From positions 74,408-138,407 of the forward strand of contig CALOCZ010000025.1 in the NCBI GenBank assembly GCA_942491935.1: a stretch of 64,000 bases of DNA. Direction: 5' to 3'. The position numbers and the translations under genes are program-made. The notes under the pieces were generated by a model. That model was not told the DNA's origin. It made no database searches and saw only the letters and a program-made list of their open reading frames with translations. Shown one piece after another: positions 56,366 to 64,000 of this stretch (its first letter is position 1; each line of letters starts with the position of its first letter). The DNA is from JAGTVG01 sp942491935. GTDB taxonomy: Bacteria > Bacteroidota > Bacteroidia > Cytophagales > Cyclobacteriaceae.

Positions 56366-58285
56366 TTATACTCTTTGAGGATCCTCTTCGAGCAATTTTT
56401 TCAGAATTTTCTTAGCAGCCTCAGAGATCACAGTACCGGGTCCGAAAACTGCGCCAACCCCTCTCTCATACAGATAATCATAATCCTTTGGTGGGATAAC
56501 GCCTCCGGCTACTACCATGATATCATCCCGGTTGATCTTCTTTAATTCTTCTAAGAGCTGAGGTACCAGAGTTTTATGCCCTGCAGCCAGGCTGGATGCG
56601 CCAACAATATCTACGTCGTTCTCAGCAGCCTGTCGTGCGACTTCTGCGGGTGTCTGAAAAAGAGGCCCTACGTCCACGTCAAATCCAAGGTCAGCAAATG
56701 AAGTGGAGATTACCTTTGCTCCCCTATCATGCCCGTCCTGGCCCATCTTCGCGACCATAATCCTGGGTCTGCGGCCTTCCAGTCTGGCAAACTTATCTGT
56801 AAGTTCTTTTGCTTCATTAAAATCTGTATCATCAAATGCCTCAGAAGAATATATCCCTGAGATTGACCTGATAGTCGCCTTATGTCTGCCAAAAACTTTT
56901 TCCATGGCTATGGAAATTTCTCCCAATGTCGCTCTTTTTCTTGCCGCATCAACAGCAAGTTCAAGTAAATTCCCTTCGCCACTCTCTGCACATTTTGTAA
57001 TAGCTTCCAATGCAGCTCCCACATCCTGACTATTTCTTTCTCTCTTAAGTTTATCAAGCCTTTCCAATTGTGCCTGTCTTACAGAAGTATTATCGACTTC
57101 AAGTAATTCTAAATCAATATTATCCTCGGTCTGGTATGTATTTACTCCGATAATACTGTCTTTACCTGAATCGATTCTGGCCTGTTTCCTGGCTGCTGCT
57201 TCCTCGATCCTCATTTTTGGTATCCCGGTTTCTATTGCTTTGGCCATACCTCCAAGTTCTTCGATTTCTTCTATATGCTCCCATGCCTTTTTTGCCAGTT
57301 CCTGAGTCAGGTATTCCACATAGTAGGATCCAGCCCATGGATCAACGGACCGGCAAATATTGGTTTCTTCCTGCAGGTATAATTGCGTATTTCGAGCAAT
57401 CCTGGCAGAGAAATCTGTGGGTAGGGCAATGGCTTCGTCAAGTGCATTGGTATGTAATGATTGGGTATGCCCAAGGGCGGCTGCCATAGCTTCTATACAT
57501 GTCCTTGCTACATTATTGAAAGGATCCTGTTCTGTCAAACTCCAACCTGAAGTCTGGCTGTGGGTACGGAGCGACATGGATTTTGGATTTTTCGGATTAA
57601 ACTTGTTTACAATTTTTGCCCAAAGTAATCTACCAGCCCGCATTTTTGCGATCTCCATAAAATGGTTCATTCCTACTGCCCAGAAAAAAGATAATCTGGG
57701 TGCGAATTTATCTACATCAATTCCCGCCGCAATACCAGTACGGATGTATTCCAGCCCATCCGCCAGAGTATATGCCAATTCAATATCAGCAGTAGCACCC
57801 GCTTCCTGCATATGGTATCCGCTGATACTGATTGAGTTGAATTTAGGCATATTCTTTGACGTGTATTCAAAAATATCGGCAATGATCTTTATGGACGGTC
57901 GAGGAGGATAAATGTAGGTATTCCTAACCATAAACTCCTTAAGAATATCATTCTGAATAGTTCCAGCCAATTTATCAGTCGGAACGCCTTGTTCTTCCGC
58001 AGCCACAATATAAAATGCCATTACCGGAATAACGGCCCCATTCATTGTCATGGAAACAGACATCTGATCAAGAGGTATATCATGAAAGAGTTCTAACATA
58101 TCCAAGACAGAATCTATAGCAACACCAGCTTTCCCTACATCACCAACAACTCTGGGATGATCAGAATCATAGCCTCTATGTGTTGCAAGATCAAAGGCAA
58201 TAGACAATCCTTTTTGCCCAGCTGCCAAATTTCGTCTGTAAAAAGCATTGGATTCTTCAGCTGTTGAAAATCCTGCATATTGCAT
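56366..58285 (-). CDS. mutB: Methylmalonyl-CoA mutase large (catalytic) subunit, 5' part damaged
   Basis: The AdoCbl-dependent subunit that interconverts methylmalonyl-CoA and succinyl-CoA in propionate and branched-chain metabolism. The intact 639 codons contain the TIM-barrel segments (QYAGFSTAEESNAFYRRN, SGYHMQEAGATADIELAY) and the C-terminal cobalamin-binding domain with GQDGHDRGAKVI (His as axial ligand). The frame's first Met is internal: family members have about 75 more residues. Remnants of these upstream are clear: ATG 58514-58516 gives MRPEFSKLS, later EDIKDEHLYYAS and GIPPFLRGPYS, but in shifting frames. So the gene should be 56366-58516 with its 5' end corrupted; the damage continues to the end of the window. 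Confidence 0.92.
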   Translation of the reverse strand: MQYAGFSTAEESNAFYRRNLAAGQKGLSIAFDLATHRGYDSDHPRVVGDVGKAGVAIDSVLDMLELFHDIPLDQMSVSMTMNGAVIPVMAFYIVAAEEQGVPTDKLAGTIQNDILKEFMVRNTYIYPPRPSIKIIADIFEYTSKNMPKFNSISISGYHMQEAGATADIELAYTLADGLEYIRTGIAAGIDVDKFAPRLSFFWAVGMNHFMEIAKMRAGRLLWAKIVNKFNPKNPKSMSLRTHSQTSGWSLTEQDPFNNVARTCIEAMAAALGHTQSLHTNALDEAIALPTDFSARIARNTQLYLQEETNICRSVDPWAGSYYVEYLTQELAKKAWEHIEEIEELGGMAKAIETGIPKMRIEEAAARKQARIDSGKDSIIGVNTYQTEDNIDLELLEVDNTSVRQAQLERLDKLKRERNSQDVGAALEAITKCAESGEGNLLELAVDAARKRATLGEISIAMEKVFGRHKATIRSISGIYSSEAFDDTDFNEAKELTDKFARLEGRRPRIMVAKMGQDGHDRGAKVISTSFADLGFDVDVGPLFQTPAEVARQAAENDVDIVGASSLAAGHKTLVPQLLEELKKINRDDIMVVAGGVIPPKDYDYLYERGVGAVFGPGTVISEAAKKILKKLLEEDPQRV

Positions 58286-58516
58286 ACAGTCAGCAGCTCA
58301 TTACGTACATCATTGAATAAGGGCCTCTTAAAAATGGAGGAATACCAACTAGCATAATAAAGATGTTCATCTTTGATATCTTCAGCCGCAAAAATAGCTT
58401 CACGTTTATTTTTTTCTACAAGTCGGCCAATCCTTATGAATTATTTTTAATTTCAGCTTTTCCTGTAGATATTTTCGCATCATATCAATTGATAATTTTG
58501 AAAATTCAGGTCTCAT
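58286..58516 (-). pseudogene. mutB: Corrupted N-terminal region of mutB
   Basis: The true mutB start is ATG at 58514-58516 (MRPEFSKLSIDMMRK). Between there and the open frame at 58285 the expected sequence can be recognised only by switching frames: EDIKDEHLYYAS in one, GIPPFLRGPYSMMYVM in the next, then a stop just before QYAGFSTAEE. Several small insertions or deletions are required. Confidence 0.7.
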
Positions 58517-58527
58517 ATCTATAAGGA

Positions 58528-60332
58528 TTAAGCATTTAGAATATTTAACTGGGCTTGGAATTGGAGCAGTGATTCAGTCAGGTTAGTCCGCAGATTAATG
58601 AACTGGAAAACACCCACCTTTCTAAGTCCCTCACGATTTTCTTCCGGATTTCCGGCAATAACCAGAATCTTGTCACTATTGGCACTGAAAGCTCTGGCAT
58701 ATTCAATACCATTCTCAAGATAATCTTCATCCGCTCCGCACATAACAACAATGTCCGCTTCGCTCTCAATAGCTTTATTAACGGCTTTAAGCCGTCATTG
58801 ATGGACTGCTTTCTATGCTTTAAACTAGCCGCATCAAAATCACAGTAGAGATTTGCCCTTGCCTTGCATAACTTTGTTATTGCCAAATCAAAGATAAAGA
58901 AATACGATCGGCGTTTATCTTCTCTGTTTTCTTGATATACTGATCAAGTGATCATTTGAGTTTTTCAGATTGCTCAAGCTTGATCTAGTAGAAGTTTGGC
59001 CTCCTTCAATATTAGATTTTTTTATTTTTTAATTCAGATGGGTCGATCGTTTCATTTGTATTGGGATACTGGTTCGTGCCAATATATACTTCACATCCTT
59101 TTGATGTGAGATCATGTGCTATCTCTGGAAGCCTCCATCATATTTTTAATGGTCCTTCTCAAAGGCTGAAGCAAATCTCACCTTCATTTTCTATTTCTTT
59201 GAATATAGCCAATCCACTTTCCACCAGCATCATAAGCTCCTCGTGCAAGAACCAGCCGCAGGATCTGACCTTATCGAAATAAGATTCTTCCTTCAATAAA
59301 TTTGAAATATTTTGGAATGCCCGTTTTGAGAAATCTGTTAGACACTGAAGACACTCATCAAAGTGAGATTGAGGTACTTATTGCATCCACCTAATGTAGC
59401 AGACATGGCTTCCGTAGTATTGCAGAGCATATTTACATAGATCATAAGTGGCTTTAGGTGAGCTGATTACAATGGTCTTTATATTGCCCAGATTTCAAAT
59501 CAGATGCACTATATAGTTTCAGAATATGATAAAACAATATTCTGAAGGCCCGGATTTTTGCAATTTCCATAAAATAGTTTGTGCCAACTGCTAGTGAAAA
59601 TTCAAAACCCGATAATATGTCATCTAGAGGCCACTGACTACTGAACCTTTCTGTATTCCACTTCAGAACCAGAGCTATTTCCTGTGTAGAATTGGCTCTG
59701 AATTCTGAAAATAGACTCCATGGATATTCGTGGTTTAAAATCATTGATAGATTTAGTGAGGATTAGGCATTCTCTTAGTTCTTCTATCCCCTTTATATCG
59801 AATTCCTGAAGTACCATTAACTTGGCCAGATCAAAATTTAATCCCCATGATGTGATTTCTTTCAATAACTTCATTTTATCAATAGGTAGAAGATAGCTTT
59901 CAAGAAAAGGCTTTGCATTTACACTGGAATTGTGAACTTTATTGGATTTATATTGGATGAATATTATTTCAATAATTAGTCCAGATCAGGAATGGCTTTC
60001 TTTAGTAAGTTATGGGCTGACCCATATGAAATGCTCTCTGGGCCTCTTTGTTATGGCTCTTTCTTGATTAACAGGATCTTTTCATAAAGCTTGCCAGGAT
60101 CTGGAGTCCTGCCTGGATTATCACAGGTTTAATTCAGATTTTGAAAGCTTTTAAGATAATTCAGGTGATCAGAGTTTTCCAGAGTATAAAAGGGATCAAT
60201 ATTCAGTCCTTCGAGTATTTTTCAAACGATTTCTGACGAAATCAACCCTTTTCAAATCAATAACTTTGTACTATCCATTTTTCTTTAGGAGTAGGAGGAA
60301 TTCTGAAAAATTGCCTTCATAGCATTACTCAT
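58528..60332 (-). pseudogene. mutA: Methylmalonyl-CoA mutase small subunit, heavily frameshifted
   Basis: No single frame spans this gene, but MutA pieces occur in the right order on the minus strand. Near 60332: ATG with an AIF.../EFPPTPKEKW beginning. Near 60190: DPFYTLENSDHLNYLKSF. At 59870-59640: helical part including FDIKGIEELRECL. At 59744-59454: AVGTNYFMEIAKIRA, a diagnostic MCM stretch. At 58800-58528: SEADIVVMCGADEDYLENGI and a Rossmann-like end. MutA forms the heterodimer with MutB without binding cobalamin itself. The total span (about 1800 nt) is close to the normal length. Gene identity is firm, but the reading frame is destroyed by many indels. Confidence 0.75.
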
Positions 60333-60674
60333 AAGCGGTACATTTTTAAGGAATATTATAAATAAAAAAAACAGCAGCAACATTTAGATAACTGCTTTGC
60401 AATCGATTTAGTTGCTGTAAGTGAAAATAAAATACTTGCAAAGCTACTTTTAGAAGACGATCAAGCAGGCTGACTACGTATCAAAGATTTAGATACAATA
60501 TATCATTTTTTTTACTTATCATGTGTATTGCAAATTAGAATTTTTATTGAAATTATACTTTGAAAAGAATCAGATTTCATATTCAAGTTGTAACTTTCTT
60601 GATTTTTTTATGAAATTTGTGGCCTTTTCCCAATAATTTGCAAGGAGTTTAATTTGATTATAAAGAGAATATAC
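60333..60674. other. Intergenic region between divergent mutA and dnaA remnants
   Basis: 342 bases of AT-rich DNA. One possible pairing is CAGCAAC (near 60374) with GTTGCTG (near 60411), bounding an arm-loop of about 45 bases. A short coding-like stretch (about 35 codons) occurs but has no recognisable product. This region precedes dnaA, where origins sit in some bacteria, but I see no cluster of TTATCCACA boxes and cannot call an origin. Confidence 0.35.
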
Positions 60675-62006
60675 GTGCTGAATCATCAAAAAATATGGGA
60701 TAACTGTCTTACAGTCGAAGAGATATGAAAGAACAGGCGTTTAATACACTAGTTTGAACCTATTGTTCCGATCTGAAGTAGCAAAGTAAAGAACGCCTTT
60801 TGACTATCCGAGTGCCAGCCAGTTTTTTGAGTAGTTGAGAGGAACATTATGTCCATGTTTTACGTGATACTATTGTGGATCAACTGGGCGCAGAGAGCAA
60901 GCTGGAATATTCCTCGTTATAGATACAGGAGCAGTAAATCAGAACCTATACAATTAACCTGCCTACAAAGGCCTGAAAGGAAGAACATAAAGAAGGATCG
61001 GCAATTTCCTAATAAGAATATTGAAGATCTCTTTGCTATGATTTCAATTTAAATTCAAATTATACATTTGAGACCTTTATAGAAGGTGATTGTAACCGAT
61101 TGTGCTCCTTGATTTTGCCGTAGCGCAGAGACAAGGAATTACCTCATTGTTCAACACAATAGTTTATGGAGGAGGTGGGCGCAGGGAAGCGCATCTGGCT
61201 CAGGCGATGATGAGAATACTCCAGCGCCTTATCTGATAAGGGAGTCGCGCTGTGCCTGCGGAAAATTCACTCAACAGTTTATTGAATCAGTTAAGATAAA
61301 CAAGATCAATTCAAATTTCTACAATAGATGAAATGTTCTTATTCTGGGTGATATGCAATTTCTAGCATTCGGAGAAAGACACAAGAGATCTTTTTCATGT
61401 TTTTAACCATCTTCATCAATCGAGAAACGAATCATCATGGCCAACAATTGCCTGAAGAATTTAAAAGTATGGAAAGACTTCTTTCAGGATTTAAATAGAG
61501 TTGACCGCTGATATGGCAACCAACTTTTGAAACAAGAGATTGCCATTTATCATAAAAAAATGCAATCTGATAGAATAAATATTCCGGAAAAGTCGTGAAT
61601 ATCACGTACGGCATTGACACCAATGGCGAACTGGAGTATTTTGATTTCCCTTATCGCCCATGGCTCACTTGAAAAAAGATATTGATCTGGAGCTGACTGG
61701 CAGACCTTGAAGACAACATTCATGATATAGATACTGAAGTAAGTATTGATTATACAGAAAACCGTTTCGGAGTAACATCTCAAAACAGACCAGCCTGAAG
61801 ACAAAACCAGGAAAAGAAGTAGTCATAGCCAGACAACTGGCCATGTATTTTGCCAAAGACTGCACAAACCTTTCGTTAAAATCAATTGTACCATTTTTGA
61901 TGAAGGAATCATAAATGCCTGTGCCATGCTATTCAATCTATGACTGTATACGATGTGGACAGCCGTTTCAGATCTTGTAGATGAACTGAAGAAGAAACGA
62001 AAATGA
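60675..62006 (+). pseudogene. dnaA: Chromosomal replication initiator DnaA, heavily frameshifted
   Basis: Read in three frames, the segment gives DnaA in order. Near 60678: NHQKIWDNCLTVEE (domain I; the first codon reads CTG). At 61080: FIEGDCNRL. At 61150: IVYGGGGRREAHLAQAM, where the Walker A GKT has become REA. At 61280: QFIESVKINKINSN, then VLILGDMQFLAFGE (Walker B). At 61810: KPGKEVVIARQLAMYFAKDC and LSLKSI (domain IV, DNA binding). The expected stop is TGA 62004-62006. The span is slightly short for the family because of net deletions. An organism cannot live with this dnaA unless another copy exists, so poor sequence quality is the likelier explanation. Confidence 0.78.
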
Positions 62007-62109
62007 AATCCATATAGATTCTCCAATGTTTTATGCCTTTAAAAGATTAGGATATAGCTTAGTTTTTCGAATACACTGCTTCAAATTGATTTATGCCATT
62101 TTTAATTTT

Positions 62110-62580
62110 AACATGAACGGAAATTATTTATATTTCAAATTCTTTTTTATTTTCTCAACACCCAATATATTCCGCCAAAGAAAATCCTAAAATCCATTTT
62201 ATTTTCGGCTTTTATCAATTATACACCCATGCGTTATGATTCAATACAAGGATGGATTAGGTGATCTTAATGGAATAACGCAAAAGTTAGATTACATAAA
62301 GGATTTGAGCTGGAGGCATTATGAATCATGCCAATATTCGAGGCCAACACAGCTACAAATATTTTACACAGATTTTATGATAGATTTGATGCAGTATAGC
62401 ACCAATAGAAGACATAGAAAACCTTATAAAGGAAGCACGCCAAGAAGGAATCAGAGAGATTCTGGAATCGATTTCAGCATCAACCATGCAAATCCTGATA
62501 ACGCCTGGTGCGAACGAATCAGTTGAGAAAGCGTCCTATAAAGAAACTTCTCTAAGTGCAGACAGAAATTTGTATAGGCA
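62110..62580 (+). pseudogene. N-terminal fragment of a GH13 alpha-amylase/alpha-glucosidase family protein
   Basis: The frames here read a hydrophobic, signal-like start, then DGLGDLNGITQKLDYIKDLS, the classical second conserved region of GH13 enzymes, and later IEDIENLIKEARQEGIR with a SINHANPD element that fits the DxVxNH region. After about 62580 the GH13 sequence ends and a transporter begins, so only about 130 of the expected 400-600 residues are present. Either a deletion or a chimeric join is responsible. Confidence 0.5.
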
Positions 62581-62589
62581 TTGTTAAGT

Positions 62590-63255
62590 AGGCAATGCTG
62601 TTAGTTCCTGTTGCAGTTTTTGGGCTTATGCTTTAACTTACATCTGATGTTGAATGATTCGTTAGCGAATCTGTGATTGTATATTTTTTGATAGTTCTTG
62701 CAGGATTTGTTTTTGCTGGTAGTTTTTTATCTTTTACTTACATGGTATGATTGGAAAGAGTGACACTTTTTGGCTGAAAATAAGGATGCAATTACTTGCA
62801 TTTTCACCACCGGTTCTGCGGCAGTCATGCCACTGTCACAAAGCAGCAGAGGAAGAGCTTCATGTTGGCAAGTCTGTCAGCAAGAAATTTCATTATCCCA
62901 ATCGAGGCAACTGTAAATATGGATGGCACTGCTTTATATCAAACCATCACCGGCATTTCATTGCTCAGGTTTTACGGACTGAAATGAGCCAGTAGTATTA
63001 TCGTAGTAGTAATTACCATCGTAGCCCGCATCCATCGGAACACCTGCTATTCCAGGTAGTTCATAGTTATACACTTCTATTTTAGGCAGTGTGAGGATGC
63101 ACCTGCCAGAGAGCATTATCAATTATCAAGTAGAAAGACTTTTAGGCATATTCAGAACAGCAGCAAATGTAACAGGCGATCTTACCGCCTGTGTAGTATT
63201 CAATCACTTTTACAGGAAACAGAGCCGATTTCTATTTCAAAACTTAAAACAAAAA
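62590..63255 (+). pseudogene. Fragment of a dicarboxylate/amino acid:cation symporter (DAACS family)
   Basis: Stretched over several frames: LLVPVAVFGLML, then IFTTGSAAVMPLS, then ARNFIIPIEATVNMDGTALY and VERLLGIFRTAANVTGDLTA. The last two are the strongest family signatures, both involved in substrate and sodium binding. About the first 190 residues of such a transporter are missing, because the GH13 fragment joins directly upstream. Family identity is good; the substrate (glutamate, dicarboxylate or other) is not determinable. Confidence 0.55.
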
Positions 63256-63257
63256 CA

Positions 63258-63960
63258 TCATGAAAGCAACAGCATTGATTTTTACAGGAATTAGCTTTTA
63301 GGTTTATTCTGTACTTAGTACCTGCAACAATGGCAATAGAGCAGCAAGGCAGCAGCCACAATCAAGGAACATGAGATTGGTAAGGATAATGAAGGTAGTA
63401 TGCACCAACAGCATCAATCAACTCAAAAATAAATTTGCCCATCAGGACATTGCCATTATTTGAAAATCCCTATATGCCTGAGCCAAGCCATGAACAAAGT
63501 GTAGATTTGAAGTAGTAAACACTTACATGGCAATGAAAATGCCTTTGTAAACGATGATGCAGCCAGTACCGATAAAGCTGCTGAGGTTATGGCAAAAGAG
63601 ATAGAGCCAAGCTAGATGGACATAACCACTTTCGATGAAGGCAAAGGGCTTAGAACCAACTTCCTTCATATGCAAAGAACTGAGTGAACTGCGGCATATA
63701 AAGAGGCTACAGGAAAGAAAGGCATTCCCTGTGGCCACATTTCAGAGATAGTTTACTGTGCAGTAAAGAGATTTTGGTTATCCAGGCGAAATGGGAAGCT
63801 GTCTTCCTTTTTGTCCCATAGCATTTGAGGGAGAAAGGCTTACTGGATCACAGAAAACAAGGAAATCCTAGGAAACCCCTATTTAGAAACTAAAATGCTG
63901 GGCGGCAGCATAGAAGAAGAATTATAAGACGCAGGAAAATGGATAGCTAGAACAGTTGAT
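63258..63960 (+). pseudogene. DUF3347-like exported protein, heavily frameshifted
   Basis: Begins ATG AAA GCA with a hydrophobic signal-like run (MKATALIFTGISF). Later frames give a helical part with a VNDDAASTDKAAEVMAKEIE-like stretch, LRTNFLHMQRTE, and a C-terminal FCPIA...AYWITENKEI..NPYLETKML pattern that matches the DUF3347 ending (CPMA..GAYWLS..KEI.NPYFG.KML). DUF3347 domains are often near copper-efflux proteins; no such neighbour is seen here. The open frames are very short. Confidence 0.5.
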
Positions 63961-64000
63961 AGAGCCAAAACTTGTTCAGCAGACAATCAGGAATAATCAC

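Noticed and set aside
60333..60674. Replication origin beside dnaA
   Set aside because: No cluster of DnaA boxes is visible; the surrounding sequence is too error-rich to judge.
58286..64000. Mobile element or phage remnant explaining the short frames
   Set aside because: Recognisable pieces are core or common genes in normal order (mutA, dnaA, transporter, DUF3347); no transposase, integrase or terminal repeats were seen.
1..64000. CRISPR array, tRNA or rRNA genes
   Set aside because: No regularly spaced repeats, no rRNA-like sequence and no cloverleaf I could support were found by reading; a covariance-model search would be needed to exclude a tRNA in the intergenic gaps.

Overview
The window is a low-GC chromosomal segment from a member of the Bacteroidota. 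The signs are a gliding/T9SS lipoprotein gene (gldH) next to the PSP1-family gene ricT, a secreted FG-GAP protein ending in a type IX sorting domain, a GWxTD protein, a DUF2723 membrane protein, Bacteroidota-style promoters of the TAnnTTTG type, and no Shine-Dalgarno preference. TGA is a normal stop here: rnr, fhs and the HhH gene all end with it. Finer placement is uncertain; a free-living, gliding, polysaccharide-using bacterium of the Cytophagia or a related class fits best.

Layout. 0-8.2 kb: rnr (5' end outside the window), a polyprenyl synthase and a rhomboid protease in one operon, converging on a DUF2723 membrane protein, two unknown genes and an HD phosphohydrolase. 8.3-20.9 kb: exported or Tat-signal carbohydrate functions (aldo/keto reductase, NIPSNAP, GH9 glucanase, M3 peptidase, metallophosphoesterase, FN3 protein, nitrilase, sugar isomerase/epimerase, Gfo/Idh/MocA oxidoreductase). 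21-31.6 kb: membrane-anchored MutS paralogue, feoAB with a recognisable promoter, and an AddAB-like helicase/nuclease pair. 31.6-43 kb: DUF2461 protein and murF; a T9SS FG-GAP protein; fhs; an HhH protein; a very large UPF1-like helicase. 43-55.4 kb: gldH-ricT, purD, recQ, manC, rlmB, GWxTD protein, methyltransferase, dnaK, meaB. 55.7-60.3 kb: a small membrane protein and mutB-mutA, which with meaB form the methylmalonyl-CoA mutase module. 60.7-64 kb: damaged remains of dnaA, a GH13 enzyme, a dicarboxylate/amino-acid:cation symporter and a DUF3347 protein.

The most important observation is about sequence integrity. Through 0-58 kb, isolated one-base lesions break otherwise normal genes (M3 peptidase, FN3 protein, nitrilase C-terminus, addB, murF N-terminus), and one nonsense change breaks ricT. 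From about 58.29 kb, in the middle of mutB, damage becomes dense and continuous: mutA and even dnaA are readable only by hopping between frames. Because dnaA and murF are essential and the change is abrupt, I infer poor consensus quality towards a contig end rather than true gene decay, but the sequence alone cannot prove this. I did not find a convincing new multi-gene defence or mobile system. The more unusual intact genes are the large helicase with an apparently degenerate nuclease-like tail, the membrane-anchored MutS paralogue and the unknown small genes at 6.7-7.5 kb.
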